From positions 1-64,000 of the forward strand of contig NZ_JAOZVR010000047.1 of assembly GCF_025869515.1 (NCBI RefSeq): 64,000 nucleotides of DNA. Direction: 5' to 3'. This DNA comes from Ferrovibrio sp. (GTDB taxonomy: Bacteria; Pseudomonadota; Alphaproteobacteria; Ferrovibrionales; Ferrovibrionaceae). Under the pieces are notes generated by a model. It worked only from the letters and a program-made list of their open reading frames with translations. It was not told the origin of the DNA and ran no database searches. Below are positions 1 to 10,607 of the stretch, in pieces. Within the stretch, counting starts at the first letter, position 1. Each line of letters begins with the position of its first letter. The position numbers and the translations under genes were made by a program.

Positions 1-1039
1 AGATTTCCACCGGATGATGACCGTAATCGTCCACCACAGTGATGCCGCCGGCGATGCCGGTGATGGTGAAGCGACGCTTCACACCGCCGAAGCTGCCGAG
101 CGCCTTCTTCACCACATCGGCACCGAAGCCCATCTCGCGGGCGATGGCTGCCACGACCAGAGAATTCTGGACATTGTGGCGACCGAACATCGGCAGATGC
201 ACGTCGGTAATCGTGCTGGACTCGCCGCCGCGCGTGCGATCGGTAATCTGCACGTCGTAGATGGCGCCGCGACTGTCGAAGCGCACATTCACCGCGCGGA
301 CATCGGCCTGCGGCGAGAAGCCATAGGTGACGACGCGGCGGTCAGTGATGCGGCCGATCATCGCCTGCACTTCCGGATGATCGATGCACAGCGTGGCGAA
401 ACCGTAGAATGGAATGCTCTCGACGAACTGCTTGAAGCCGTCGCGCACCTTGTCGAAGGTGCCGTAATGGTCGAGATGCTCGGGGTCGATGTTGGTCACC
501 ACGGCAATGGTGGCCGGCAGCTTGAGGAAGGTGCCGTCGCTTTCGTCGGCTTCCACCACCATCCATTCGCCGGCACCGAGACGGGCATTGGTGCCGTAGG
601 CGTTGATAATGCCGCCATTGATCACGGTGGGGTCCATGCCGGCCGCTTCCAGCAGGGCGGCGACCAGCGAGGTGGTGGTGGTCTTGCCATGGGTGCCGGC
701 AATGGCGATGGCCCATTTCAGGCGCATCAGCTCGCCCAGCATCTCGGCGCGGCGCACCACCGGGATCAGGCGGGCACGGGCCGCCTTCACTTCCGGATTG
801 TCGGGCTTCACGGCGGTGGAGACCACCAGCACTTCGGCGGCGGCAACATTTTCCTCGCGATGACCCTCGAACACCGTGATGCCGAGGTCACGCAGCCGCT
901 TCACATTATAGTTTGCGCTGAGGTCCGAACCCTGCACCTGATAGCCGAGATTGTGCATCACCTCGGCGATGCCAGACATGCCAATGCCGCCGATGCCGAC
1001 GAAATGGATGATACCGATATCGAGCGGCAGCGCTCTCAT
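1..1039 (-). CDS. murC: UDP-N-acetylmuramate--L-alanine ligase, C-terminal part outside window
   Basis: MurC adds L-alanine to UDP-MurNAc in the cytoplasm, the first step of the peptidoglycan stem peptide. About 346 codons are visible and the frame is still open at base 1, so roughly the last quarter is missing. The N-terminal nucleotide-binding loop reads [12 protein letters not shown] near residue 12. The Mur ligase P-loop GTHGKTTTT lies near residue 115. The visible end reads [10 protein letters not shown], a family motif. The ATG shares an ATGA with the stop of murG, which fixes the start and implies translational coupling. It is the last visible gene of the cluster; ddl, ftsQ, ftsA and ftsZ would be expected further left but cannot be checked here. 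Confidence 0.96.
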   Translation of the reverse strand, partial: MRALPLDIGIIHFVGIGGIGMSGIAEVMHNLGYQVQGSDLSANYNVKRLRDLGITVFEGHREENVAAAEVLVVSTAVKPDNPEVKAARARLIPVVRRAEMLGELMRLKWAIAIAGTHGKTTTTSLVAALLEAAGMDPTVINGGIINAYGTNARLGAGEWMVVEADESDGTFLKLPATIAVVTNIDPEHLDHYGTFDKVRDGFKQFVESIPFYGFATLCIDHPEVQAMIGRITDRRVVTYGFSPQADVRAVNVRFDSRGAIYDVQITDRTRGGESSTITDVHLPMFGRHNVQNSLVVAAIAREMGFGADVVKKALGSFGGVKRRFTITGIAGGITVVDDYGHHPVEI

Positions 1040-2208
1040 GCCGCGGTCCTCTTCACTGAATGATCCTTGGAAACAGTCTGCACAGCTGCGGCAGCCTGAC
1101 GATGTTCGGCGGCGACGCGCTCGACCAGATCGGCCAGCGCCTGCGCTGCCAGCGGGCGACCGACGCTGCGTGCATGCGCGGCCATGTCGGTCAGCTGCGC
1201 CACATCGCCGAGCAGATCGGCAAAAGCCGCCGCGACGCGTTCGGGCGTGAATTTATCCTGCGCGATCACCACCGCACCGCCGGCCTGCGCCAGTGCCTGG
1301 GCGTTCGCGGTCTGGTGATCGTCCATCGCATGGGCGTAGGGCACCAGCAAGGCCGGCCGGCCGATCACCGCGATTTCCGCGGTACTGCTGGCGCCGGAGC
1401 GGCTGACGACAAGATGGGCAACGGCGAGGCGCTGCGCCACGTCGCTGAAGAAGGTCGCGGTCTCGGCCTGGATGCCGGCCTGCATATAAGCCGTGCGCAC
1501 ACGCTCGAGGTCTTCGGCGCGGCACTGCTGCACCAGCCTGAGGCGCTTCCTCATTTCGGCCGGCAATGCAGCAAACGCGGCTGGCACCACATCGGAGAGC
1601 ACGCGGGCGCCCTGGCTGCCGCCAAGCACCAGCAGGCGCAAAGCCTGGTCCGGCGCAGTATAGGGCACATCGGCAGCAGAGAGGATCGCCGGGCGCACCG
1701 GATTGCCAGTGACGGTGACAACCGCCTGTTCGGGCAGGAAATGCGTGGCGGGGAAAGACGTGGCGATGCGGGCAGCGAAGCGCGCCACCAGCCGGTTGAC
1801 GCGGCCGAGCACGGCATTCTGTTCATGGATGACGATCGGGATCTTGCGCAGACGCGCGGCGAGCAACAGCGGCAGCGCCGGATAACCGCCGAAGCCGACA
1901 ACGGCGACCGGCCGCGTCAGGCCGAGCAGCGTCAGCGAAGCGAACACGCCACGGGCGATCTCGACAATGCTCATCAGCTTGCCCGGCAGCGAGCGACCGC
2001 TCGGCGTGCCGGCCGGGATGCGATAGAGCGGCAGCTCGGGCAGGCCCTGGCCGAAGCCCTTGCCGCGCGTGTCGGTGACCAGGCCGACGCGATGGCCGCG
2101 ACGCAGCAGTTCGGCCGCCAGCGCCTCGGCCGGGAAAACGTGGCCGCCGGTGCCGCCGGCAGCGAGCAGGATCGGATTCTCCGCCATACCGTTCGCGGCG
2201 CCCGTCAT
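1036..2208 (-). CDS. murG: UDP-GlcNAc:lipid I N-acetylglucosaminyltransferase MurG
   Basis: MurG converts lipid I to lipid II on the inner face of the cytoplasmic membrane. The 390-residue protein has the GT-B glycosyltransferase layout, with [18 protein letters not shown] near the N terminus and a donor-site region VLGGSQGAR in the middle. [12 protein letters not shown] and the acidic stretch after it lie in the C-terminal domain. The chosen ATG overlaps the ftsW stop in an ATGA, although a second methionine seven residues later, just before [10 protein letters not shown], is also possible. Its own stop overlaps the murC start. A C-terminal extension of about 20 residues past the usual fold is rich in alanine and valine. 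Confidence 0.95.
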   Translation of the reverse strand: MTGAANGMAENPILLAAGGTGGHVFPAEALAAELLRRGHRVGLVTDTRGKGFGQGLPELPLYRIPAGTPSGRSLPGKLMSIVEIARGVFASLTLLGLTRPVAVVGFGGYPALPLLLAARLRKIPIVIHEQNAVLGRVNRLVARFAARIATSFPATHFLPEQAVVTVTGNPVRPAILSAADVPYTAPDQALRLLVLGGSQGARVLSDVVPAAFAALPAEMRKRLRLVQQCRAEDLERVRTAYMQAGIQAETATFFSDVAQRLAVAHLVVSRSGASSTAEIAVIGRPALLVPYAHAMDDHQTANAQALAQAGGAVVIAQDKFTPERVAAAFADLLGDVAQLTDMAAHARSVGRPLAAQALADLVERVAAEHRQAAAAVQTVSKDHSVKRTAA

Positions 2209-3329
2209 CGCACCGCTCCGTTCTCAGGCCGCCAGCGTGTCAGCGCCAGCAGCATGCCCATGGCAAATGCCAGCGCCAGCAGTGACGAGCCGCCATAGGA
2301 GATGAACGGCAGGGTCATGCCTTTGGTCGGCAGCAGATGCAGGTTGACGCCGATATTGATGACGGCCTGCAGGCCGAACTGGGTCGTAAGGCCGGCAGCG
2401 GCGAGCAGCACGAACAGGTTGTTTTCGGTCATCAGCCGCGAGAAGCAGCGCAGCACGATGAAGGCGAAGATGCCGACGATGAACAGGCAGGCGAACAGGC
2501 CGAATTCCTCGCCGGCCACGGCGAAGATGAAATCGGTATGGGCATCGGGCAGCACGCTTTTCACCGCGCCCTCACCCGGACCGCGACCCCAGATGCCGCC
2601 GGTGGCGAAAGCCTCCATGGCCCGTTCGATCTGGTAGTTCTCCTTGCCGGCCGGATCGAGGAAACGGTCGATGCGGCTGGCCACATGGGGAAAGATCAGG
2701 TAGGCGCCGAAGATGCCGGCGACGCCGAGGGCGCCCAGGGCCAGAACGAGGACAATCGGCAGGCCCGCGATGAAGAATTGCGCCATCCACACGGCACAGA
2801 CCACGACGGCCATGCCGAGATCGGGTTGCAGCAGCAGGATGCTGACGACGAAGCCGCACAAGCCGGTCGAGATCGCCCAGCCAGGAAAACCGGTGCCCTT
2901 GCGCCATTCGGCAAACAGCCAGGCGGCAACCACGGCAAAGGCAGGCTTGACGAATTCCGACGGCTGCACCGACAGGCCGCCGAAGGAAATCCAGCGATGC
3001 GCGCCCTTTACTTCCACGCCCATGAAGAAGGTGAGGCACATGCCGGCCAGCGCACCGAGGAAGACCACGGTGGCGACACGGCGGATGCCGACCGGATCAA
3101 GCAGCGAGGTGGCGATCATGATCAGCATGGCCGGCACCAGGAAGACCATCTGGCGCTGCACGAAATGGAAATTGGCCAGGCCGATGCGGTTGGCCACCGC
3201 CGGCGAGGCGGCGAGGGTCAGCACGGTGCCGACCGCGATCAGGACGGCAATGGCGACCAGCAGCCAGCGGTCGACGGTCCACCACCAGCGGCCGAGTATG
3301 GAGGTATCGGTGCGCGAGAAGGTGATCAT
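2205..3329 (-). CDS. ftsW: SEDS peptidoglycan glycosyltransferase FtsW
   Basis: FtsW is the septal SEDS-family polymerase that works with FtsI in the divisome. The 374-residue protein is almost entirely hydrophobic, with about ten predicted membrane segments. Family signatures include the large periplasmic loop reading RGPGEGAVKSVLPDAHTDF followed by FAVAGEEFG, and the late segment TKGMTLPFISYGGSS. It starts with an ATG sharing ATGA with the murD stop and ends in an ATGA with murG. The position between murD and murG is the standard one for ftsW and separates it from the elongation paralogue RodA. Confidence 0.96.
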   Translation of the reverse strand: MITFSRTDTSILGRWWWTVDRWLLVAIAVLIAVGTVLTLAASPAVANRIGLANFHFVQRQMVFLVPAMLIMIATSLLDPVGIRRVATVVFLGALAGMCLTFFMGVEVKGAHRWISFGGLSVQPSEFVKPAFAVVAAWLFAEWRKGTGFPGWAISTGLCGFVVSILLLQPDLGMAVVVCAVWMAQFFIAGLPIVLVLALGALGVAGIFGAYLIFPHVASRIDRFLDPAGKENYQIERAMEAFATGGIWGRGPGEGAVKSVLPDAHTDFIFAVAGEEFGLFACLFIVGIFAFIVLRCFSRLMTENNLFVLLAAAGLTTQFGLQAVINIGVNLHLLPTKGMTLPFISYGGSSLLALAFAMGMLLALTRWRPENGAVR

Positions 3330-4714
3330 GCCGCCGCCCCCTGCTCACCAGTGCTGCGCTCAGTGACCAGACGGATGAATTCGTCGCCACGATGCTCAAA
3401 GCTTTTGAACTGGTCGTAAGATGCACAGGCCGGCGACAGCAGCACCACGGCATCCTTGAGCCGGTCCTTGCGCGCCGCCGCCAGTGCATCGTCGAGCGCC
3501 TTGTCCAGCGTGCCGCAGAGCGCATGTGGCACAGCGCTGCCAAGCGTGGCGGCGAAATCGGCTGCCGCTTCGCCGATCAGGCTGGCGCGGCGGATGCGCG
3601 GGAACAGCGGTTTCAAGCTGGCAATGCCGCCCTCTTTCGCCTTGCCGCCGGCGATCCAGTAGACATTGTCGAAAGCCGCCAGCGCTTTTTCGGTGGAATC
3701 GGCATTGGTGGCCTTGGAATCATTGATGCAGGCAATGCCGTCGATGCTGCCGACGCGCTGCAGACGATGTTTCAGGCCGGGGAAAGAGGCAATGCCGGCA
3801 TGGATCGTCTCGGCATCCAGACCGGCGGCGCGCGCGGCGGCATAAGCGGCAGCGATATTCTGGCCGTTATGCGCACCGGGCAGGGCCGGGAAATCGAGGG
3901 CGAAGACCGGCGTGCCATTCTCATACAGCATGCCGTCGATCGCGCTGACGCCTTGCTCCAGGACACGCAGGATCGAGACCGGCACCACGGCGCGACCGCT
4001 ATTCTCTGCCAGCAAGGCAGCATGAATGGCGCGGCAGTGATCGTCGTCGACGCCGATCACGGCGGTATCGCCGGCCGCCTGGCCACCGAAGATGCGTGCT
4101 TTGATCGCGGCATAGGCCGCCATGCTGCCATGGCGGTCGAGATGATCCGGCGTGATATTCAGCAACACGGCGATGCGAGCCTGCCAGTCCGGCGTGAGGT
4201 CGATCTGGAACGACGACATCTCGATCACATAGGCGCCGTCGGCCGGACTGTTGAAGCGCGGCAGTTCCAGTACCGCCTGGCCGATATTGCCGCCGAGCGC
4301 GATGCTGCGGCCGGCGGATTTCAGGATATGCGCCAGCAAGGCCGTGGTGGTGGACTTGCCGTTGGTGCCGGTGATGCCGTAGACGGCAGGTTTCAGTTCA
4401 CGCAGCAGCAGTTCGATATCGCCGACGATCAGCAGGCCGGCGCGTTGTGCATTGGCCACCACCTGGTTCGGCACTGGATGGGTCAGCGGCACGCCCGGCG
4501 CCAGCGCCAGACCGGCACAACCGATAAGCGCCGCCTCGTGCAGTTGCATCGGCTGAAAGCCGGCTGCAGCCGCGATGTCGCGCGAGGCGACATTGTCATC
4601 CCACAGGCGGACTTCGGCGCCGCCGGCGATCAGCGCCCGTGCCGTGGCCAGCCCGCTGCGTGCGAGGCCGAACACCGCCCAGGTCTGTCCGCGTGTGTGG
4701 GTGAGCGCGATCAT
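3326..4714 (-). CDS. murD: UDP-N-acetylmuramoyl-L-alanine--D-glutamate ligase MurD
   Basis: MurD adds D-glutamate to UDP-MurNAc-L-alanine using ATP. The 462-residue length is normal. The N-terminal domain has the VFGLARSGLATARAL loop, the central domain has the P-loop GITGTNGKSTTTALL, and the later NDSKATNADSTEKAL segment contacts nucleotide in the family. The C-terminal domain contains VLLSPACASYDQFKSFEHRG, a MurD signature. It lies 7 bases after the mraY stop and overlaps ftsW by 4 bases. Confidence 0.96.
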   Translation of the reverse strand: MIALTHTRGQTWAVFGLARSGLATARALIAGGAEVRLWDDNVASRDIAAAAGFQPMQLHEAALIGCAGLALAPGVPLTHPVPNQVVANAQRAGLLIVGDIELLLRELKPAVYGITGTNGKSTTTALLAHILKSAGRSIALGGNIGQAVLELPRFNSPADGAYVIEMSSFQIDLTPDWQARIAVLLNITPDHLDRHGSMAAYAAIKARIFGGQAAGDTAVIGVDDDHCRAIHAALLAENSGRAVVPVSILRVLEQGVSAIDGMLYENGTPVFALDFPALPGAHNGQNIAAAYAAARAAGLDAETIHAGIASFPGLKHRLQRVGSIDGIACINDSKATNADSTEKALAAFDNVYWIAGGKAKEGGIASLKPLFPRIRRASLIGEAAADFAATLGSAVPHALCGTLDKALDDALAAARKDRLKDAVVLLSPACASYDQFKSFEHRGDEFIRLVTERSTGEQGAAA

Positions 4715-4721
4715 GCGTGCC

Positions 4722-5807
4722 TTACCGCAGCTTCAGGGTGGAGAGGCCGGCCAGCGCCAGGATCACCGCAACGATCCAGAAGCGGATCACGATGGTCGGC
4801 TCTTTCCAGCCTTTCTTCTCGTAATGGTGATGCAGCGGCGCCATGCGGAAGACTCGCTTGCCGGTCAGCTTGAAACTGGCGACCTGCACCATCACCGACA
4901 CGGTTTCGAGCACGAACAGACCGCCGATGATCGCCAGCACCAGTTCATGCTTGACGATGACGCTGACGGTGCCGAGCGCACCGCCCAGCGACAGCGAACC
5001 GGTATCGCCCATGAAGACCATGGCCGGGGGTGCGTTGAACCACAGGAAGCCGATACCCGCACCGACCAGCGCGCCGCAGAACACCGCCAGTTCGCCGGCA
5101 CCGGCGACATTGTGAATCTGCAGGTAATTGGCGAAGACGGTATTGCCGACCAGGTAGCAGATCAGGCCGAAGCTGGCGGCGGCAATCATCACCGGCACGA
5201 TGGCGAGGCCATCGAGTCCATCGGTGAGGTTCACCGCATTGGAAGCGCCGATCATCACGAAGGCGGCGAACGGCATCATGAACCAACCGAGATTGAGCAG
5301 CACGTCCTTGAGGAAGGGCACGGCAAGGCTGGTATTGAGCGGCGCCGCGGCGATCTGGTTGATCCAGACGGCGGCAATGCCGGCGATGACGACCTGCAGA
5401 ACCAGCTTGAGCTTGCCCGGCACGCCTTTCGGATTCTGCTTCGTCACCTTCAGATAGTCGTCATAGAAGCCGATCAGGCCGAAGCCGAACGTGACCAGCA
5501 GCACGACCCAGACATAGCGGTTGCTCAGGTCTGCCCAGAGCAGGGTGCCACTGCCGATGCCGAGCAGGATCAGGAAACCGCCCATGGTCGGCGTGCCGCG
5601 TTTGACCAGATGACTTTCCGGACCGTCATCGCGGATCGGCTGGCCCCGGCCCTGCTTGGCACGCAGCCAGTTGATCAGCGGTTCGCCGATCACGAAGGAC
5701 AGCACCATTGCCGTCAGAATCGCCCCGCCGGTGCGGAAGGTGATGTAGCGAAACAGATTGAGGATGTTGATCTCATCCGCCAGCGGATACAGCAGGTGGT
5801 ACAGCAT
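4722..5807 (-). CDS. mraY: Phospho-N-acetylmuramoyl-pentapeptide transferase MraY
   Basis: MraY transfers phospho-MurNAc-pentapeptide to undecaprenyl phosphate and makes lipid I. The 361-residue protein has about ten membrane segments and begins [20 protein letters not shown], typical of alphaproteobacterial MraY. Catalytic-site motifs are present: the DDYLK acidic pair, [10 protein letters not shown], and [12 protein letters not shown]. The histidine-rich loop [12 protein letters not shown] near the C terminus is also characteristic. It starts 15 bases after the murF stop and ends 7 bases before murD. Confidence 0.97.
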   Translation of the reverse strand: MLYHLLYPLADEINILNLFRYITFRTGGAILTAMVLSFVIGEPLINWLRAKQGRGQPIRDDGPESHLVKRGTPTMGGFLILLGIGSGTLLWADLSNRYVWVVLLVTFGFGLIGFYDDYLKVTKQNPKGVPGKLKLVLQVVIAGIAAVWINQIAAAPLNTSLAVPFLKDVLLNLGWFMMPFAAFVMIGASNAVNLTDGLDGLAIVPVMIAAASFGLICYLVGNTVFANYLQIHNVAGAGELAVFCGALVGAGIGFLWFNAPPAMVFMGDTGSLSLGGALGTVSVIVKHELVLAIIGGLFVLETVSVMVQVASFKLTGKRVFRMAPLHHHYEKKGWKEPTIVIRFWIVAVILALAGLSTLKLR

Positions 5808-5822
5808 TCTTCCGGACTTTCC

Positions 5823-7250
5823 TTACCAACCGTTGGCAGCGCGCGGGGTCTGCGCCGGATTCAGCAAATCTTCGACAATCTTGCCCATGCGGCTGCCGAG
5901 CGAACCTTTGACCAGCAGCACGTCGCCGGAACGCACCGCGCGACGCAGCGGCTGGATCAGTTCGAGCGAATTGGCCGCGTAATGTCCCCGCATCTGCGGC
6001 GGCAGGGCATCGTAAAGCCCCTTCATCAGCGGACCGCAGGCAAAGACGAGATCGATCTTTTCGCGCACCAGGTCTTCAGCCAGGCCGGTATGGGCTGCCT
6101 GCTCATCCGGGCCCAGTTCCAGCATGTCGCCCAGCACGGCGATGCGACGGCCGCGTGCGCTGCTCGGCTTGGCCATCGCCAGCACGGCAAAGGCGGCGCG
6201 CATGCTGGGCGGGCTGGCATTGTAGCTGTCGTCGATCAGATCCAGGCTGCCGCCGTCGCGCCAGTCGAGCGCATGGCGTTCGCCGCGGCCCTTCGGCGCG
6301 GTCACGCCCGCCAGCGCCATACCGGCTTCGGCCAGATCGCCGCCGGCGAGATGAACCGCCGCCAGCACGGCGAGCGCATTGAGCACCCAGTGGCGGCCCG
6401 GCGCCCCGATCTTGAAGGTCATCGGATGACCGAGAATCTCGGCAGCGACGCAGGAGCATGCCGAATGCGGCGCATATTTCATCAGCCGGGCCTGCGCCTG
6501 CGGATGTTCGCCGAAGCCGATCACCTCGGCAGCACCGGCCGCCATGGCGGCGGCGGCAACGCGCTCGAAATACGGCATGTCGCGGTTGATGATGGCGATG
6601 CCGCCCGGTTCCAGGCCGGCGAAGATCTCCGCCTTGGCATCGGCGATGCCTTCGATGCTGTCGAAATTCTCCAGATGCACGGCCTCGATGGCAGTGATGA
6701 TGGCGATATGCGGCCGCGCCAGTTTCGACAGCGGTGCGATCTCGCCGGGATGATTCATACCCATCTCGATCACGGCAAAGCGGCTGTCAACCGGCATGCG
6801 CGCCAGCGTGAGCGGCACGCCCCAATGATTGTTGAGATTGCCGACAGAGGCATGGGTCGCGCCCTGCTCGGCCAGCACCTGGCGCAGCATTTCCTTGGTC
6901 GAGGTCTTGCCGACACTGCCGGTGACGCCGATCACCCTGGCGCCGCAGCGCTGGCGCGCCGCTGCGGCAAGATCATTCAAACCCTGGAAGGTGTCCTTCA
7001 CGCGCAGAAGATTCATGCCGGGCAGCGTCTCGGGGCCCTTGTCCACCATCGCCGCCGCGGCACCTTTCGCCAGCGCATCGGCAACGAAGGCATGACCGTC
7101 GAAGGTCGGACCGCGGATGGCGATGAACAAATCGCCAAAGCCGACCGTGCGGCTGTCGATCGACACGCCGCTTGCCGTCCAGAATCCATCGCCCTGCCCA
7201 TGCGTGGCGGAGGCAGCTTCGGCAGACGTCCACAGCGCGAAAGCTTCCAT
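5823..7250 (-). CDS. murF: UDP-MurNAc-tripeptide--D-alanyl-D-alanine ligase MurF
   Basis: MurF adds the D-Ala-D-Ala dipeptide and completes the UDP-MurNAc-pentapeptide. The 475-residue protein shows the MurF N-terminal domain with GVSIDSRTVGFGDLFIAIRG. The central ATPase domain has the P-loop GVTGSVGKTSTKEML, then NNHWGVPLTLAR. The C-terminal domain carries DDSYNASPPSM and AVLGDMLELG, both standard. The ATG overlaps the last base of the murE TAA stop in a TAATG arrangement, supporting coupled translation. Confidence 0.96.
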   Translation of the reverse strand: MEAFALWTSAEAASATHGQGDGFWTASGVSIDSRTVGFGDLFIAIRGPTFDGHAFVADALAKGAAAAMVDKGPETLPGMNLLRVKDTFQGLNDLAAAARQRCGARVIGVTGSVGKTSTKEMLRQVLAEQGATHASVGNLNNHWGVPLTLARMPVDSRFAVIEMGMNHPGEIAPLSKLARPHIAIITAIEAVHLENFDSIEGIADAKAEIFAGLEPGGIAIINRDMPYFERVAAAAMAAGAAEVIGFGEHPQAQARLMKYAPHSACSCVAAEILGHPMTFKIGAPGRHWVLNALAVLAAVHLAGGDLAEAGMALAGVTAPKGRGERHALDWRDGGSLDLIDDSYNASPPSMRAAFAVLAMAKPSSARGRRIAVLGDMLELGPDEQAAHTGLAEDLVREKIDLVFACGPLMKGLYDALPPQMRGHYAANSLELIQPLRRAVRSGDVLLVKGSLGSRMGKIVEDLLNPAQTPRAANGW

Positions 7251-8755
7251 TAACCTTTACCTCCGTATGGTGCGCTGCCCAAACCAGACCCCGCATCCGC
7301 GGCAGACACGGCTTCGCGCGCCACCAGCAGGTCGTCGAAGGGGCGCACGTCTTTGCCGATGACCTGGCCCTGCTCATGGCCCTTGCCGGCAACCAGCAGC
7401 AGGTCGCCCGGCTGCAATTCGGCAACAGCAGTGAAAACCGCCTCACGACGATCACCGATCTCACGCGCGCCGGGTGCTGCCGCCATGATGGCAGCGCGGA
7501 TCGATGCGGCCTCTTCGCTGCGTGGATTGTCGTCGGTAACATAGACGCGGTCGGCCAGCTTCGTCGCCACCGCGCCCATCAGCGGACGCTTGCCGCGATC
7601 GCGGTCGCCGCCGCAGCCGAACACCACCGCCAGGCGCTGCGTGCTATGCGGTCGTGCCGCCTTCAGCACCGTCTCCAGCGCATCGGGGGTATGAGCGTAA
7701 TCGACAAAGATGCTGGCCCCGTTTTTGCGCTGCGCGGCCTTCTGCATACGGCCGGGCACGCCGTCGAGCGTGGCAAGGGTTTCCCAGGCCGCCGCCGCAT
7801 GCACCCCGCAACCAACCACCAGGCCCAGCGCGGCCAGAACATTGCCAGCCTGGAAGCCGCCAATCAGCGGCAGGTCGACATGGCGACGCACGCCGAAGAC
7901 TTCGGCTTCTACCTGCAATCCGCCGGCGTGCGGCACGGCAGAGAGCAGTTTCAGTTCGGTGCCGAGCTGACCGTAACGGATCAGCCGCTGGCCACGGCGC
8001 GTGCAAATCTGCTCCACCTTGGCGCCGAGCGCGGAATCCATGTTGATCACCGCCGCACCGTCGGCCGGCAGCAGGGTATCGAACAGCCGCAGCTTGGCGG
8101 CGAAATAGGCCTCGACCGTCGGATGGTAGTCCATATGGTCGCGGGTGAGATTGGTGAAGGCCGCCGCCTGCGGCACAATCCCGTCGAGGCGGAACTGGTC
8201 GAGGCCGTGGCTCGATGCCTCCAGCGCCAGATGCTCGGCACCCGCCTGCTTGGCCCTGGTCAGCAATTCATGCAGCTGCACCGGATCCGGCGTGGTATGC
8301 GCCACCGGCAGGTCGAGGTCAGCGCCCTGTAAACCAAGTGTGTGCAGGCCGAGCGTGCCCAGACTGGCACTTTTGAAGCCGAGCCGGGCCCAGATCTGCG
8401 CGGTGAAATTCGTCACCGAAGTCTTGCCGTTGGTACCGGTGACGGCGGCGATATGATTCGGCTGCGCGCCGAAGAAGGCAGCGGCCATCAGCGCCAGCCG
8501 GCGGCGCGGATTGGTATCGGTGACAAAAGCGATCTGGCCGGCATAGGCCGGATCGACATGATCGCTGAGCACCGCGACGGCGCCCTTCTCGCGCGCATCG
8601 GGAATGAAACGGTGGCCATCGGCCTGTGTGCCTTTCAGGGCAGCGAAGACATAGCCCGGGCGCACGGCGCGGCTGTCGGCGGTCAAACCGGCGACATCCA
8701 GCGCGGCGGCACGCGGATCGAGCGGGAGATCGGCGCAAAGATCACTGAGACGCAA
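7250..8755 (-). CDS. murE: UDP-MurNAc-tripeptide synthetase MurE (meso-diaminopimelate type)
   Basis: MurE adds the third stem-peptide residue. The P-loop is AVTGTNGKTSVTNF, and the substrate motif DNPR occurs in VTDDNPRSEE; in this family DNPR marks meso-diaminopimelate rather than lysine specificity. I place the start at the TTG at 8755, giving 501 residues that begin LRLSDLCADLPLD. An AGGAG lies about seven bases upstream inside the end of ftsI. The open frame continues upstream to 8905, but that stretch is arginine-rich and lies inside ftsI, so I reject it. The gene therefore overlaps the ftsI end by 14 bases. The start codon assignment is the least certain point. Confidence 0.93.
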   Translation of the reverse strand: MRLSDLCADLPLDPRAAALDVAGLTADSRAVRPGYVFAALKGTQADGHRFIPDAREKGAVAVLSDHVDPAYAGQIAFVTDTNPRRRLALMAAAFFGAQPNHIAAVTGTNGKTSVTNFTAQIWARLGFKSASLGTLGLHTLGLQGADLDLPVAHTTPDPVQLHELLTRAKQAGAEHLALEASSHGLDQFRLDGIVPQAAAFTNLTRDHMDYHPTVEAYFAAKLRLFDTLLPADGAAVINMDSALGAKVEQICTRRGQRLIRYGQLGTELKLLSAVPHAGGLQVEAEVFGVRRHVDLPLIGGFQAGNVLAALGLVVGCGVHAAAAWETLATLDGVPGRMQKAAQRKNGASIFVDYAHTPDALETVLKAARPHSTQRLAVVFGCGGDRDRGKRPLMGAVATKLADRVYVTDDNPRSEEAASIRAAIMAAAPGAREIGDRREAVFTAVAELQPGDLLLVAGKGHEQGQVIGKDVRPFDDLLVAREAVSAADAGSGLGSAPYGGKG

Positions 8756-10607
8756 GTTTCTTCTCCTGCGTCTTGGGCACGACGGCTGCCGCAGCAACCG
8801 GGCCGCTCGGCGGCGTTGCGAAATTCGGCATCGGCTGGCCTGGGATCGGCACATACATGGCCTGACGGATCGCCGGCGAATTCTCGTCCACCGGCGGCAC
8901 GCCAAGCAGCGGCGCGATACGGCTGATCACGCGGGCGGCGGTCGGCGCCGAGGTCCAGCCGGCCGAGGCGAAGCCATAGGTGCTCTTGTTGCCTTTCGGC
9001 TCGTCGAGCATGACCTGCACCACATAGCGCGGGTTGTGCATCGGGAAACCGGCCACGAAGGTGTTGAACAGCGCCTTGCGGTTATAGCCGCCGCGTTCGT
9101 TGACCTTCTCCGACGTGCCGGTCTTGCCGCCAACCATGTAGCCGTCAACGCCGGCCTTCTTGCCGGTGCCGTCTTCCACCACCAGCAGCATCAGCTTGCG
9201 CATGGTGTCACTGACATCGCGGCGGATCACCTGGCGACCCGGCGCCGGCATACCCGGCGGGCGCTTGATCAGGGTCGGCGGATGCAGCACGCCGCCATTG
9301 ACGATGGCGGCCGTGGCGGTGGCAAGCTGCAGCGGCGTGACCGACAGGCCATGGCCGAAGGCGATGGTCATCGTCTCGACGGTCTTCCAGTTGCGCGGCA
9401 CCAGCGGCGCGCCGATTTCGGGCAGTTCCAGCGCCGGCTTGGTCAGCATGCCCAGGCGAGCCATGAATTCGCGCTGGCGCTCGGGCCCGACATCGACGGC
9501 CATCTTGGCGGAACCGATGTTGGACGAATACATGAAGATTTCCGGCACGCTGAGCCAGCGGTTCTTCGGGTGATCGTCCTTGATCGAAAAACGCGAAATC
9601 TGGATCGGCCGACTGGCATCGTAGCCGCTGCTCAGCTTGACGGTGCCGTAATCCAGCGCCATCGCCGTGTTCAGCGTCTTCATGGTCGAGCCCATTTCAT
9701 AGACGCCAAGCGTGATGCGGTTGAACCGTGCATCCTTGCTGGCCGTGCCGGGCTCGGCCGGATCGAAATCGGGCAGGCTGACCAGCGAGATGATTTCGCC
9801 GGTATAGATGTCCATGACGATGCCGCCGCCGCCAATGGCATTGAAATACTCGATCGCCCTCGCCACCTCGTCGCGCATCACATGCTGCACGCGCAGATCG
9901 ATGCTGAGTTCAAGCGGGTCGCCGGTGCGGGTCGGGTCGCGCAGCTGTTCGTCGAAATACTGTTCGATACCGGAAATGCCTTTGCCGTCGATATCGGTGT
10001 ATCCGACGACATGCGTGCCGAGCGCGCCCTGCGGATAGACGCGGCGCTGCTCGTTATGGAAATACAGGCCCGGGATGCCGAGGCGATTGACCTCGTATTG
10101 CTCGCGCGGCGCCAGACCGCGCTTGAGCCAGACGAAGCTCTTGCCGGAATTCAGCTTGGCCTGCACCTCGCCAACCGGCAGTTCGGGCAGCACCTGGGCC
10201 AGCCGCGTGGCAGCGCCGGCGGCATTCTGCACCTTGCGCGGATCGGCATAGAGCGAGGCAATTTTCAGATTGGTGGCGAGAATCTGGCCGTTGCGGTCGA
10301 CAATCGGCTGGCGTTCCATCAGCGCGGTGCGCGCACCCAGCTCCGGATTGAAACCGCGCGCCACGGCCGGTTCCGCCGCGCCGCGGATCACGGTCAGCTC
10401 GACCAGGCGTCCGGCCAGCAGAACGAAGGCCAGTGAAAACAGCCCGATCCCGATGACGAGGCGGCCCCGGCTGGCATCGAGCGCCTGCTTGGCCGCGCCT
10501 TCCAGCCGTACCAGCGCCGGACTGCCGGGCATGTCGGCCGGCGTGCAGGGCGGACGCGGCTTCATCTTCTGCGGCGATTTCTGCGTGCGACGGAACAGCG
10601 CCATCAC
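8742..10607 (-). CDS. ftsI: Septal transpeptidase FtsI (penicillin-binding protein 3)
   Basis: FtsI cross-links septal peptidoglycan in the periplasm and is anchored by one N-terminal membrane helix (around residues 50-70). The 621-residue protein has a PBP dimerisation domain, then a transpeptidase domain with the three active-site motifs: STMK with the catalytic serine near residue 307, SSN near 361, and KTGT near 495. Two starts are possible, a GTG at 10607 overlapping the ftsL stop as GTGA, and an ATG at 10604. The C-terminal tail is alanine-, valine- and proline-rich and contains the ribosome-binding site and start of murE. Confidence 0.95.
   Translation of the reverse strand: MMALFRRTQKSPQKMKPRPPCTPADMPGSPALVRLEGAAKQALDASRGRLVIGIGLFSLAFVLLAGRLVELTVIRGAAEPAVARGFNPELGARTALMERQPIVDRNGQILATNLKIASLYADPRKVQNAAGAATRLAQVLPELPVGEVQAKLNSGKSFVWLKRGLAPREQYEVNRLGIPGLYFHNEQRRVYPQGALGTHVVGYTDIDGKGISGIEQYFDEQLRDPTRTGDPLELSIDLRVQHVMRDEVARAIEYFNAIGGGGIVMDIYTGEIISLVSLPDFDPAEPGTASKDARFNRITLGVYEMGSTMKTLNTAMALDYGTVKLSSGYDASRPIQISRFSIKDDHPKNRWLSVPEIFMYSSNIGSAKMAVDVGPERQREFMARLGMLTKPALELPEIGAPLVPRNWKTVETMTIAFGHGLSVTPLQLATATAAIVNGGVLHPPTLIKRPPGMPAPGRQVIRRDVSDTMRKLMLLVVEDGTGKKAGVDGYMVGGKTGTSEKVNERGGYNRKALFNTFVAGFPMHNPRYVVQVMLDEPKGNKSTYGFASAGWTSAPTAARVISRIAPLLGVPPVDENSPAIRQAMYVPIPGQPMPNFATPPSGPVAAAAVVPKTQEKKLASQ

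Noticed and set aside
4575..7253. Long plus-strand open frame of about 890 codons opposite mraY and murF
   Set aside because: It runs antisense to two certain genes, is rich in His, Gln, Arg and Ala without hydrophobic or domain pattern, and has no ribosome-binding site. High GC removes stops in this phase.
8756..8905. Upstream extension of murE
   Set aside because: It is arginine-rich and lies inside ftsI in another phase. A TTG with AGGAG upstream at 8755 gives a normal-length MurE.
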